Shown here piece by piece: positions 54,261 to 63,556 of a stretch of 64,000 bases of DNA. Origin of the DNA: Psychrosphaera haliotis (GTDB taxonomy: Bacteria; Pseudomonadota; Gammaproteobacteria; Enterobacterales; Alteromonadaceae). The stretch lies in contig NZ_BAAAFQ010000001.1 of assembly GCF_039523615.1 (NCBI RefSeq), forward strand, positions 186,001-250,000, given 5' to 3'. Numbering within the stretch: position 1 is the first letter of the stretch; each line of letters starts with the position of its first letter. The notes beneath the pieces are model-generated. The model did not search any database. It was not told where the DNA came from and was given only the letters and a program-made list of their open reading frames with translations. The translations under genes and the position numbers were made by a program.

Positions 54261-54989
54261 ATGAAGTCTGAACAAATTCCTCAAAATGATATTAACGTTG
54301 ATGACAACGAAATCAACAAGTTTAACTCTATTGCAGCCGCTTGGTGGGATACTGAAGGTGAATTTAAACCTCTTCATTTGTTAAACCCTACTCGCGTTGC
54401 CTATATCCAAGAAAAAACCGGCGGCGTCCAACACAATAAAATTTTAGACATAGGTTGTGGTGGTGGAATTTTCGCAGAGCAATTAGCTAAATTGGGCGCA
54501 GAAGTAACTGGCATTGATTTAGCTGAAGACTCTTTGAGTGTTGCGAAACTGCACGCATTAGAGTCTGGTATCAATAATGTAGCTTACATAAAAGCTAACT
54601 CTGAAGAATACTCAGAAGCAAACGCCAATGCATATGATGTTGTTACGTGTTTGGAAATGTTAGAACACGTCCCTGACCCAGAATCAGTTGTTGCTTCCGC
54701 AATTAGAGCCTGTAAGCCCGGTGGTAAAGTCTTCTTTTCTACATTAGATAAATCATTTAAAAGCTATTTACTAGCGATAGTTGCAGCAGAAAAAGTATTA
54801 AAAATTGTGCCGGACGGTACGCATGACTTTAATAAGTTTATAAAGCCTGCAGAGTTAGTAGGTTGGGCTGAGAAACATGGTGTTAAAGTGAGAGATGCCG
54901 TAGGTATCCATTTTAACCCATTTACAGAACAGTTTAAGATTAAACCAGGTGTTGGTGTTAATTACTTATTGTACTGTGAAAAGTTATAA
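54261..54989 (+). CDS. ubiG: Ubiquinone biosynthesis O-methyltransferase
   Basis: 242 residues. SAM-binding LDIGCGGGIFAEQLAKLGA, then VTGIDLAEDSL, VVTCLEMLEHVPDP and FFSTLDKSFKSYLLAIVAAE, all typical of UbiG, which catalyses both O-methylations in ubiquinone synthesis. A weak stem (TGGTGTT/AGCACCA, 54991-55012) follows the gene. The gyrA-ubiG-nrdA order is the usual gammaproteobacterial one. Confidence 0.98.
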   Translation: MKSEQIPQNDINVDDNEINKFNSIAAAWWDTEGEFKPLHLLNPTRVAYIQEKTGGVQHNKILDIGCGGGIFAEQLAKLGAEVTGIDLAEDSLSVAKLHALESGINNVAYIKANSEEYSEANANAYDVVTCLEMLEHVPDPESVVASAIRACKPGGKVFFSTLDKSFKSYLLAIVAAEKVLKIVPDGTHDFNKFIKPAELVGWAEKHGVKVRDAVGIHFNPFTEQFKIKPGVGVNYLLYCEKL

Positions 54990-55174
54990 ATGGTGTTGCA
55001 CGTTTAGCACCAATTTATGAATTTTTTCGAATAAAAAAAAAGAATATATTTTAATTTTAAGCTAGATTTTTTCTGTCGGTAATTGATAGTAAATGTCATA
55101 GCGTTAGGGAACACTTACCCATTAAATAAACGCCTATTTTTGCCCCAACATTTAGGGTTGCATTGAAGGTCAAC

Positions 55175-55222
55175 ACACCTTATCTTGTGTCACTGTAATA
55201 TTTCAAACACTATATGATGTGT
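55175..55222 (+). promoter_or_regulatory. Two NrdR boxes upstream of nrdA
   Basis: ACACCTTATCTTGTGT (55175-55190) and ACACTATATGATGTGT (55207-55222), both close to the NrdR consensus and 32 bases apart, about three helical turns, the arrangement known for nrd promoters. NrdR represses ribonucleotide reductase when dATP is high. The rest of 54990-55312 shows an A-rich region and the weak ubiG stem only. Confidence 0.85.
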
Positions 55223-55312
55223 TTTTATCCAATGGGTAAAAAAGTTGGTTAATGTTAATACAATTAGCTTAAACCGTGCGCATACAATAAAAATAAAGGA
55301 CAAGCAGGCCAG

Positions 55313-57628
55313 ATGAATACCAGCCTTTCTGTTAGCAAACGAGACGGTTCAAAAGAACTTCTCGACTTAGATAAGATTCACAGAGTTATTACGTGGGCAG
55401 CCAAAGGCCTAGATAATGTTTCTGTATCTGAAGTTGAAATTCGTTCACACATTCAATTTTATGATGGTATTAAAACAGAAGACATTCATGAGACGATCAT
55501 TAAAGCTGCTGCTGATCTAATATCTGAAACTTCTCCAGATTATCAGTACATGTCTGCTCGTTTAGCGGTTTTCCATTTGCGCAAAAAAGCATATGGCCAG
55601 TTTGAGCCACCTCGCCTGTTCGACCATGTTAAAAAAATGGTGGGTGATAAGCGTTATGATGAGCACTTATTGTCTGACTTTACAGAAGCCGAATTTGACG
55701 CAATGGACCAGTTTATTGTTCACAATCGTGACTTAGACTTTAGCTATGCCGCGGTAAAACAACTTGAAGGTAAGTACTTGGTACAAAACCGAGTAACCGG
55801 CGAAATTTATGAAAGCGCACAGTTTCTATATGTCCTTGTAGCAGCGTGCTTATTCGCAAAGTATCCCGCAGATACCCGTTTAGATTACATCAAACGTTTT
55901 TATGATGCGGCTTCACAATTTAAAATTTCATTACCTACACCTATAATGTCAGGTGTTCGTACCCCGACTCGTCAATTTAGCTCTTGCGTATTAATTGAAG
56001 CTGGCGATAACCTAGACTCTATTAATGCAACATCATCTGCGATTGTTAAATACGTTAGTCAACGTGCAGGTATTGGTATTAACGCAGGCCGTATTAGAGC
56101 TTTAGGTAGCTCAATTAGAAATGGCGAAGCATTCCATACTGGTTGTATTCCGTTTTATAAACACTTCCAAACGGCAGTAAAAAGTTGTTCACAAGGTGGT
56201 GTTCGTGGCGGCGCTGCAACATTGTTTTACCCTCTTTGGCATTTAGAAGTTGAATCTTTACTGGTTCTTAAAAATAACCGCGGTGTTGAAGAAAACCGTG
56301 TTCGCCATCTAGATTATGGTGTGCAGTTCAACAGAACTATGTACTCACGTTTAATTAAAGATGACTACATTACCTTATTCAGTCCTTCTGACGTACCAGG
56401 TCTTTATGATGCTTACTTTGAAGATCAAGACAAGTTTGAAGAGCTTTACGTTAAATATGAAAACGATGACAGCATTCGTAAGAAGCGCATAAAAGCCATC
56501 GAGTTATTTAGCTTGTTCCTTAATGAACGTGCAAGTACTGGCCGTATCTATCTACAGAACGTTGACCACTGTAATACGCACAGTCCATTTAACCCTAAGT
56601 TTGCACCGGTTAGACAAAGCAACCTTTGTTTGGAAATTGCATTGCCAACTAAGCCACTTCAACATATTAATGATGAAGAAGGTGAGATTGCATTATGTAC
56701 ATTGTCGGCCTTTAACCTTGGTGCTATTAAGTCTTTAGATGAGTTAGATGAATTAGCGGAATTAGCAGTAAGAGCTCTAGATAGCCTACTGGATTACCAA
56801 GATTACCCAGTAATAGCAGCTAAAAATGCAACTATGGGTCGTCGTACGTTGGGTATAGGCGTAATCAATATGGCCTACTACCTAGCTAAAAATGGTGCAA
56901 AATACTCAGATGGTTCAGGTAACAATTTAACGCACAGAACTTTTGAAGCAATTCAATATTACCTATTAAAAGCATCAAATGTGTTAGCGAAAGAGCAAGG
57001 CGCGTGTCCTAAGTTTAACGAAACCACCTACTCTCAAGGTATCTTACCAATAGATACTTACAAAAAAGCGGTCGATGAGTTTTGTGATGAACCTTTACAT
57101 TTAGATTGGGAAGGCTTGCGTGCAGACATGGTTAAGTATGGTTTACGTAACTCTACGCTTTCTGCATTGATGCCTTCTGAAACATCATCTCAAATATCAA
57201 ATGCGACAAATGGTATTGAGCCACCTCGTGGTTTAATCAGTATAAAAGCAAGTAAAGACGGTATTCTTAAGCAAGTAGTACCAGAAATTGCTACGTTACG
57301 TGACCAATATGAATTGTTGTGGAGCCTAGAAAATAACACTGGTTATTTGCAGCTTGTCGGTATTATGCAGAAGTTTATTGACCAAACAATTTCAGCTAAT
57401 ACAAACTATGACCCAAGCAACTACCCTGATCACCGAGTGCCTATGCAGCAGTTATTAAAAGACTTGCTGATGGCTTATAAATATGGCGTAAAAACACTTT
57501 ACTACCATAACACTCGTGACCAAGCTGGTACGGTAACTGAAGGTGGCAAAACAAAATCGGTAGAGCCTCCAACAACAGTTGTAATTGAAGACGATGAAGA
57601 CTGTGAAGGCGGTGCGTGCAAAATTTAA
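55313..57628 (+). CDS. nrdA: Class Ia ribonucleoside-diphosphate reductase alpha subunit
   Basis: 771 residues. N-terminal ATP-cone (VSKRDGSKELLDLDKIHRVI), active-site segment RQFSSCVLIEAGDNL, catalytic NLCLEIALP, and the C-terminal redox tail CEGGACKI. It reduces NDPs to dNDPs using the radical from NrdB. It is the first gene of nrdA-nrdB-yfaE, with NrdR boxes upstream. Confidence 0.99.
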   Translation: MNTSLSVSKRDGSKELLDLDKIHRVITWAAKGLDNVSVSEVEIRSHIQFYDGIKTEDIHETIIKAAADLISETSPDYQYMSARLAVFHLRKKAYGQFEPPRLFDHVKKMVGDKRYDEHLLSDFTEAEFDAMDQFIVHNRDLDFSYAAVKQLEGKYLVQNRVTGEIYESAQFLYVLVAACLFAKYPADTRLDYIKRFYDAASQFKISLPTPIMSGVRTPTRQFSSCVLIEAGDNLDSINATSSAIVKYVSQRAGIGINAGRIRALGSSIRNGEAFHTGCIPFYKHFQTAVKSCSQGGVRGGAATLFYPLWHLEVESLLVLKNNRGVEENRVRHLDYGVQFNRTMYSRLIKDDYITLFSPSDVPGLYDAYFEDQDKFEELYVKYENDDSIRKKRIKAIELFSLFLNERASTGRIYLQNVDHCNTHSPFNPKFAPVRQSNLCLEIALPTKPLQHINDEEGEIALCTLSAFNLGAIKSLDELDELAELAVRALDSLLDYQDYPVIAAKNATMGRRTLGIGVINMAYYLAKNGAKYSDGSGNNLTHRTFEAIQYYLLKASNVLAKEQGACPKFNETTYSQGILPIDTYKKAVDEFCDEPLHLDWEGLRADMVKYGLRNSTLSALMPSETSSQISNATNGIEPPRGLISIKASKDGILKQVVPEIATLRDQYELLWSLENNTGYLQLVGIMQKFIDQTISANTNYDPSNYPDHRVPMQQLLKDLLMAYKYGVKTLYYHNTRDQAGTVTEGGKTKSVEPPTTVVIEDDEDCEGGACKI

Positions 57629-57669
57629 TTGCACGCCATTCATAACCTAATTTAAGTAGAGTAAAGATA

Positions 57670-58800
57670 ATGCGTTATACCACTTTTAATCAACACGATG
57701 TTAATCCGTTAGAGCAACCAATGTTCTTTGGCGAAACTGTAAACGTTGCTCGTTATGATCAACAACGTCACTCAATTTTTGAAAAACTCATAGAAAAACA
57801 ATTATCATTTTTTTGGAGACCAGAAGAAATTGATGTAAGTCGCGACCGCGCAGACTTCCAGTCAATGACGGAAAGTGAAAAGCATATTTTTATCTCTAAT
57901 TTAAAGTATCAAACTTTATTGGACTCTATTCAAGGTCGTAGCCCTAACGTTGCTTTGCTACCAATTACCTCTCTACCAGAGTTAGAAACTTGGATTGAAA
58001 CTTGGTCATTCAGTGAAACTATTCACTCACGTTCGTATACGCATATTTTACGTAACTTATTTAATGACCCTAGTCCAATTTTTGATGACATTGTTAGAAA
58101 CGAAGAGATTCTTAAACGTGCATCAGATATTTCACAATATTACGACGACCTTATTTTCCATACGCAACTTTTCCAAACACTTGGCGAAGGCAAGCATACT
58201 GTTGAAGGTGTTGAATATACGGTAACAATGCGTGAGCTTAAGAAAAAGCTGTACTTGGCAGTAAACTCAATCAATGCTTTAGAAGCAATTCGCTTCTACG
58301 TAAGTTTTGCTTGTACTTTTGCTTTCGCAGAACGTGAGATTATGGAAGGTAACTCTAAAATTATCCGCCTAATCGCCCGTGATGAAAATCTTCATTTAAC
58401 TTCTACGCAGCACATCATTAATTTGTGGGCTGACGGTCAAGATGATCCAGAAATGCAAGAAATTAGCATGGAATGTTTTGCTGAAGCACAAGAAATTTTC
58501 TTAAAAGCTGTTGAACAAGAAAAAGAATGGGCGACCTACTTGTTTAAAGACGGTTCTATGATTGGTCTTAATGAAGAAATTCTTTGCCAATATGTAGAGT
58601 ATATTGCTAACCATAGAATGGCGGCAATTGGTATGCCTACTATGTTTGATGTAAAGAGCAACCCTCTTCCGTGGATGAACAAATACTTAGAGTCTGACAA
58701 CGTTCAAGTTGCACCGCAAGAAGCTGAAATTAGCTCGTACCTTGTTGGTCAAATAGATTCTGAAGTTAATGCCGCAGCATTTGATGGATTTGAACTGTAA
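57670..58800 (+). CDS. nrdB: Class Ia ribonucleoside-diphosphate reductase beta subunit
   Basis: 376 residues. Diiron and radical features: SFSETIHSRSYTHILRN, FYVSFACTFAFAER and RLIARDENLHLTSTQH. It holds the diferric-tyrosyl cofactor. 41 bases after nrdA. Confidence 0.99.
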   Translation: MRYTTFNQHDVNPLEQPMFFGETVNVARYDQQRHSIFEKLIEKQLSFFWRPEEIDVSRDRADFQSMTESEKHIFISNLKYQTLLDSIQGRSPNVALLPITSLPELETWIETWSFSETIHSRSYTHILRNLFNDPSPIFDDIVRNEEILKRASDISQYYDDLIFHTQLFQTLGEGKHTVEGVEYTVTMRELKKKLYLAVNSINALEAIRFYVSFACTFAFAEREIMEGNSKIIRLIARDENLHLTSTQHIINLWADGQDDPEMQEISMECFAEAQEIFLKAVEQEKEWATYLFKDGSMIGLNEEILCQYVEYIANHRMAAIGMPTMFDVKSNPLPWMNKYLESDNVQVAPQEAEISSYLVGQIDSEVNAAAFDGFEL

Positions 58801-58826
58801 TTGTTTAGACAATTACTTTTCAACCT

Positions 58827-59093
58827 ATGGCCAAAGTTAACGTAATACAAAGTGAAAAATCATTAGCTAAGTTCGAGTTTCAAGACTCAGAAGCTAGTTT
58901 GTTAGATTCACTGCAACACAATGGTGTAGAGATGCTTTATCATTGCCGAGAAGGTTTTTGTGGGGCATGTCGTTGTAAAATTAAAAGTGGCTCTGTTACC
59001 TACTTAAATGAGCCACTTGCCTTTGTAAGAAAAGGCGAAATATTAACTTGCTGTAGTAAACCTGCAGGCGATATAGAAATAGAGCTTTTATAA
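58827..59093 (+). CDS. yfaE: 2Fe-2S ferredoxin YfaE, partner of NrdB
   Basis: 88 residues with the plant-type cluster motif CREGFCGACRC and a distal Cys in ILTCCSKP. YfaE keeps the NrdB diiron cofactor in working order. It follows nrdB by 26 bases. Confidence 0.96.
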   Translation: MAKVNVIQSEKSLAKFEFQDSEASLLDSLQHNGVEMLYHCREGFCGACRCKIKSGSVTYLNEPLAFVRKGEILTCCSKPAGDIEIELL

Positions 59094-59096
59094 GCT

Positions 59097-59747
59097 CTAT
59101 TTTTGTATGTAAGGCAATGCTTTTGTTGGTTTTATTGAAAACTCAACATGTTCTATATTATTTTCAAAACTACTTTTGGTGATCGTACAGCCTAAATCGT
59201 TACATTCACCTTTTGCTCCACTTACTATTTCCATACTACTGCCTTCAGGAGCTAAAAACGTAGCTCCAATGACTTCTGGTGCAAGGAATGACAACATACC
59301 AGTTTGCTTTTCAAGCGCGGCATCAAACGTATCGATAAGATCAATAATCTCATTCGCCTTTATGTTTGTGGAAAACAAACTGATACTTTCTATTCGCATA
59401 TCTAAACCACAGTTATCATCATTTACTTTTTCGATTACAACTTGGGCTTTATCTAAATCGTACTGCTTGTCAAAAGGCAAAATAACTTCACCTGACTCAT
59501 AGAAATACACTTTCTTTGATTTAAGTTTAGTTTTTAGCTGAACCGACTTGATGCCACAAGGTTTGCCAGTAGTCATTTCTTTTAAATAAAAAGCTAACTT
59601 AACATTTTGAAATTCAGGCTTGTCCAATTTCTCTATACGATCAAAAAAACCATCGTAACTTAATGACATAACATTTTCAGTAGCAAAAACAGAACTGCAT
59701 ACTAGGGTCGGTATAACCAACCCAAAGAGTTTTAATATTTTCATCAA
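59097..59747 (-). CDS. Periplasmic DUF2987-like protein
   Basis: 216 residues with a signal peptide (about 1-22). The mature part begins LSYDGFFDRIEKLDKPEFQN and continues KLAFYLKEMTTGKPC, with conserved Cys pairs and strands as in DUF2987 proteins of marine gammaproteobacteria. Function unknown. It follows the glucosaminidase gene directly, so the two may share a transcript. Its stop is four bases from the convergent yfaE. Confidence 0.65.
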   Translation of the reverse strand: MMKILKLFGLVIPTLVCSSVFATENVMSLSYDGFFDRIEKLDKPEFQNVKLAFYLKEMTTGKPCGIKSVQLKTKLKSKKVYFYESGEVILPFDKQYDLDKAQVVIEKVNDDNCGLDMRIESISLFSTNIKANEIIDLIDTFDAALEKQTGMLSFLAPEVIGATFLAPEGSSMEIVSGAKGECNDLGCTITKSSFENNIEHVEFSIKPTKALPYIQK

Positions 59748-60542
59748 TTAATCTATATACTTATTATTTACTCGGATCATAGTTTGAATTTCTTCAACGT
59801 AAGCTTCTCTTCTAATGGAGTATTTTAACAAACCAGTTGCTAAAACTTGAGGGTCTAACTCTTCTTGTTCAGCACGCAACTCTTCTCTAACATCTCTAAG
59901 CATTACATAAGCATGACCAGTATTTAGGTTATTAAAATAACTTCTTATAGATGCGATTGGGTGATGGAACATTCTAACTTCATAAGTTTCACCAGCTGGG
60001 CGTCCTGTAGGAACAACGCCACAACCTTTTTTAAAACACCATTGCCCAAATAGATTATTTGCTTCAAGCGCAAACCTAGACGTGCCCCAGGCACTTTCAT
60101 TTGCGGCCTGCATTAAAACTAAAGCGACAGGCAATGTATCTGCCCTTCTTAATACTTTTGTTTTTAATTCTTCAAACGGAACATCATTTTTTAAACTGTA
60201 ACGTTTTAGTATTTTATTAAAACGCTGCTTTTCGTTTTTTGCAGTGGGTATTGCTGTTAAATTTGAAATAAAATCGCGCTGTTGTTCAACTTCAGAATTT
60301 ACTTGCTCTACTAATGGTTGTAAATACGAAAAAAACGCTCTTTTCTTTTCCTTTACATCGTTATATTCCGCGAAGTTAGGTAGGAATTCATTTGCGTAGG
60401 TAACCGTTTGCTCTTCTTCTGTCATTACTTCTTGATCAAACGTTGTTGTTTGTTTACTAACAAATGGGTACGCTCCAAATAGAAGGACGATAATGATAGC
60501 TAGAGCACTAGTTGCTTTTGATGATACTGATTGGTTTTGCAT
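59748..60542 (-). CDS. Bax-like glucosaminidase-domain protein
   Basis: About 264 residues from the ATG at 60542; AGGTG lies just upstream and a GTG two codons earlier is also possible. One N-terminal membrane anchor (LAIIIVLLFGAYPFV), then a glucosaminidase-type domain with ALVLMQAANESAWGTSRFAL (likely catalytic Glu) and ANNLFGQWCFKKGCG. E. coli Bax has this layout. It probably cuts peptidoglycan on the periplasmic side. Confidence 0.88.
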   Translation of the reverse strand: MQNQSVSSKATSALAIIIVLLFGAYPFVSKQTTTFDQEVMTEEEQTVTYANEFLPNFAEYNDVKEKKRAFFSYLQPLVEQVNSEVEQQRDFISNLTAIPTAKNEKQRFNKILKRYSLKNDVPFEELKTKVLRRADTLPVALVLMQAANESAWGTSRFALEANNLFGQWCFKKGCGVVPTGRPAGETYEVRMFHHPIASIRSYFNNLNTGHAYVMLRDVREELRAEQEELDPQVLATGLLKYSIRREAYVEEIQTMIRVNNKYID

Positions 60543-60600
60543 AAACACCTGATTTAAAACGGTTGAATTAATAATGATTTTAGCACAGCGGTTAAACGCG

Positions 60601-61176
60601 TTATACCTTAACTTTGTCCCAGTATATATCTTGCTTACTAATCTGAGCGATTAAACTATTAAGATCAGAAAATAAGGTTACGCCTTTGTTTTTAGTTGAG
60701 ATACAACTGGCAATAAAATTATGGCAGTTATTACGCTGTAAATCGTAGTCCTTGTAAGTATAGATTCGGCTAATAGCTCGTTCTACAATTCCGTCGATAA
60801 TAATTGATTTTCCATTTCTGTTGTTTGCTACATAAATATTGTTACCAGAACGTTCTTTTAAAAAACGAGAAGCAGAAACCGATTTAGTTAAGCCAGTATT
60901 ACTAAACTCTATAATCGTGTCTTCATCTATCCAAACACCCGTATGGTCCAATACCCCAAATACTTCACAGCATACAATGCTTCCTTCTTCTGGGTTAAAC
61001 GTATTGGCCCTTTGACAATATTCTGACGGAGACTTTACTAGCTTATTTGAGTTGCAAAGGCTGTTTGAAGATTCTCGGTTACGACGAAGCTCTAGATTTC
61101 GATAGTATTGCTTAGTACTTTGATTACTCACTACAGCCCCGAGTACCAAACCTGCAACAATAATGGGTAACGGCAT
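60601..61176 (-). CDS. LRAT-family (NlpC/P60-like) acyltransferase-like protein
   Basis: 191 residues. N-terminal hydrophobic segment with glycine (PLPIIVAGLVLGAVVS), then a papain-like core with DHTGVWIDEDTIIEFSNTG (catalytic His) and LQRNNCHNFIASC (catalytic Cys), as in LRAT proteins, in which the Cys follows the His. It may transfer acyl groups to lipid or protein; the substrate is unknown. Confidence 0.75.
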   Translation of the reverse strand: MPLPIIVAGLVLGAVVSNQSTKQYYRNLELRRNRESSNSLCNSNKLVKSPSEYCQRANTFNPEEGSIVCCEVFGVLDHTGVWIDEDTIIEFSNTGLTKSVSASRFLKERSGNNIYVANNRNGKSIIIDGIVERAISRIYTYKDYDLQRNNCHNFIASCISTKNKGVTLFSDLNSLIAQISKQDIYWDKVKV

Positions 61177-61334
61177 AATGTACCTATATTATAAATGTTA
61201 AATTATCTTATTTAATTTTAGACTAAAAATTGACTAAATCATGTTACGTATTGAAACAAAATGTAAGTAAGGTAATCGACTTGTTTTTAATAGCTGTTAT
61301 GCTAGACACAAGTAAATTAGTTAGAAGTAAACAT

Positions 61335-61928
61335 ATGGAAACCAGTCATTTTTTTGCAAATATCTCTAGGCTAAAGCTTATTTTTAGATGGCCGCTTATG
61401 CGAACAGTAACCGCTGAAAATGTTCAAGAACATAGCCATCAAGTCGCCACCGTTGCTCACATGTTAGCAGTCATCAAGAATAAAAAGTTTGGTGGTCGCC
61501 TTGATGTAAATCAGGTTGCTATTGTTGCTCTTTATCATGATGCCAGTGAAGTTTTGACGGGAGACCTTCCTAGTCCTATTAAGTACCATAATGAAGAAAT
61601 AGCAAGAGCCTATAAAAAAATTGAGAATATAGCAGAGCAGTCACTTTTAGACATGCTACCAGAGGAATTCAAAGAAGACTTTGCTGATGTTATCGACCAT
61701 CATAAAATACCAGAAGACATTGCCTTAATTGTTAAGTCTGCAGATGTAGTCTGTGGTTATATAAAAGCCATAGAAGAAATTGCAGCGGGCAATCACGAAT
61801 TTGAAAAGGCGAAAAAGAATATCGAAAAATCTTTAGAAAAATATCAAACTGAAGAGTTACAGTATTTTATGAAGGTGTTTTTGCCAAGTTTTTCGCTTAG
61901 TTTTGATGAAATATCACGTCCGCTATAA
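61335..61928 (+). CDS. yfbR: 5'-deoxynucleotidase YfbR
   Basis: About 197 residues from the ATG at 61335 (protein METSHFFANISRLKLIFRWP); the frame is open 35 codons further but without similarity. HD-domain residues: VQEHSHQVATVAHMLA and ALYHDASEVLTGDLPSP, matching E. coli YfbR almost motif for motif. It dephosphorylates dNMPs. A dGTPase-like gene follows, so two nucleotide hydrolases are adjacent. Confidence 0.95.
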   Translation: METSHFFANISRLKLIFRWPLMRTVTAENVQEHSHQVATVAHMLAVIKNKKFGGRLDVNQVAIVALYHDASEVLTGDLPSPIKYHNEEIARAYKKIENIAEQSLLDMLPEEFKEDFADVIDHHKIPEDIALIVKSADVVCGYIKAIEEIAAGNHEFEKAKKNIEKSLEKYQTEELQYFMKVFLPSFSLSFDEISRPL

Positions 61929-61961
61929 CGTACTTTTAAAATTGAAGCAGAGAGAATTCAT

Positions 61962-63275
61962 ATGGAACTATCCCAGCGCCGTTCAAATCTATCAACAAAA
62001 CGGCCAAATGATCATAGGGAGCCTTATCAACGAGATAAGGCTAGAATTCTTCACTCTGCAGCTTTTAGGCGACTTCAAGCGAAAACTCAGATATTAGGAG
62101 TAGGCCAAGACGATTTCTATAGAACCCGACTAACACATTCTCTAGAAGTTGCACAAATTGGTACAGGTTTATTGGCGCAATTAAGGCAAAGCCATCAAGT
62201 TACCAACAACCCAATATTTCAAAAGCTTCTCCCTCCTGACTCTTTAATTGAATCATTATGTTTAGCCCATGATATTGGCCATCCACCTTTTGGTCACGGA
62301 GGAGAAGTAGCACTAAATTATATGATGCATAACTTTGGCGGGTTTGAAGCCAACGGGCAAACATTGCGAATCGTCTCAAAACTGGAACCATACACTGAAT
62401 CACATGGTATGGATTTAACACGACGAACATTTTTAGGCCTAATAAAATATCCGCAATTTATAAGGGCAAATCCTAAGTATATTGCGTCACAAACTAATCA
62501 CGAATTTATAAATGCAAAACAGTGGAAACCAACAAAAGGCTTATTCGAAGTAGATAAAGATGTTTATTCTTGGGTAATGGAAACCGCAACTACAAACGAC
62601 GCTAAGCTATTTACCAGTTCAGTTAGCGAAGACAATCAATCAAATACACCATATATTAAATCAAAAACAAATTATAAATCTTTTGACGCTTCTATAATGG
62701 AGTTGGCAGATGATATAGCCTATGCCGTCCATGATCTTGAAGACGCAATAGTTTTAAACAACGTGACAGAGTCTGTTTGGCGCTCACAAGTTTTAGTTTC
62801 ATTTAAAGCTTTAGATAATAAATGGGCCAAAACGCACTCAGAACAACTAACTGTAATGTTATTTAGTTCAAAACACTTTGAACGTAAAAATGCAATTGGC
62901 GCTTTAGTTAACCATCTAATTACTAACATCGCCATTACAGAACAACATAGCGGTTTTGAGCATCCCATTTTACGTTACAACGTAAAACTAGAGAGTTCAG
63001 CAGAATCCGTTCTTAACCTCTTAAAAGACTTTGTATACCAGAACGTTATTTTGTCAGCTCCACTACAACAAGCAGAGTTTCGAGGTCAACAAATGTTAGT
63101 GTCTCTATTTAAAGCGATTCAATCAGATCCCTTTAGATTGTTACCTACAGACTTATCACTTGTTTATCAAAATGCCGGGTCACTCGACCTTCAAAACCGG
63201 CTTATTTGTGACTTTTTAGCGAACATGTCAGACGTTCAAGCTACCCGTTTGTACAATACAATGTTTGTAGGTTAA
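61962..63275 (+). CDS. dGTPase-family dNTP triphosphohydrolase
   Basis: 437 residues. HD motif set: RLTHSLEVAQIG, CLAHDIGHPPFGHGGEVAL and ELADDIAYAVHDLEDAI, as in Dgt-type enzymes that cut dNTPs to nucleoside and triphosphate. It starts 33 bases after yfbR. Some relatives limit phage DNA synthesis; nothing here points to that beyond family. Confidence 0.93.
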   Translation: MELSQRRSNLSTKRPNDHREPYQRDKARILHSAAFRRLQAKTQILGVGQDDFYRTRLTHSLEVAQIGTGLLAQLRQSHQVTNNPIFQKLLPPDSLIESLCLAHDIGHPPFGHGGEVALNYMMHNFGGFEANGQTLRIVSKLEPYTESHGMDLTRRTFLGLIKYPQFIRANPKYIASQTNHEFINAKQWKPTKGLFEVDKDVYSWVMETATTNDAKLFTSSVSEDNQSNTPYIKSKTNYKSFDASIMELADDIAYAVHDLEDAIVLNNVTESVWRSQVLVSFKALDNKWAKTHSEQLTVMLFSSKHFERKNAIGALVNHLITNIAITEQHSGFEHPILRYNVKLESSAESVLNLLKDFVYQNVILSAPLQQAEFRGQQMLVSLFKAIQSDPFRLLPTDLSLVYQNAGSLDLQNRLICDFLANMSDVQATRLYNTMFVG

Positions 63276-63360
63276 ACAATAATGCAGCCCAATATGTAAC
63301 CCAACACGTAACATTACAAAACAACTTTCATTTTGTTCGCTTTTAATTTAGTATTCCTTT

Positions 63361-63366
63361 TATAAT
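63361..63366 (+). promoter_or_regulatory. -10 box of the 18-aa gene
   Basis: Perfect TATAAT (63361-63366) 28 bases before the ATG at 63394. A clear -35 box is not seen at 17 bases; TTGTTC lies farther upstream. Confidence 0.55.
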
Positions 63367-63393
63367 CTGAGATTGGTTAAAAAGGAGTCTGTT

Positions 63394-63450
63394 ATGAACG
63401 AAGAGTACAAACAAGAGCCTACTTGGCTACCCTACTACCTGCTTAAGTAA
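63394..63450 (+). CDS. 18-residue small protein with its own signals
   Basis: ATG to TAA encoding a peptide that begins MNEEYKQEPTW and ends LPYYLLK. AAAAAGGAG lies 7-8 bases before the ATG, a consensus TATAAT is 28 bases upstream, and a strong terminator starts 20 bases after the stop. The peptide is amphipathic: acidic first half, aromatic and leucine-rich second half. It has no run of one amino acid as in attenuator leaders. I do not recognise the family. The full set of expression signals around such a short frame supports a real gene. Confidence 0.6.
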   Translation: MNEEYKQEPTWLPYYLLK

Positions 63451-63469
63451 CAATTAGTAACCTTTAAAC

Positions 63470-63494
63470 AGCCATGTTAAATGGCTTTTTTTTT
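63470..63494 (+). terminator. Terminator of the 18-aa gene
   Basis: AGCCAT-GTTAA-ATGGCT followed by nine T. Confidence 0.95.
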
Positions 63495-63556
63495 GCTTTG
63501 CAATTATAGTTACGTCATAAATTATTTTTTGTTACATAGCCTATACAAGCGATTAT

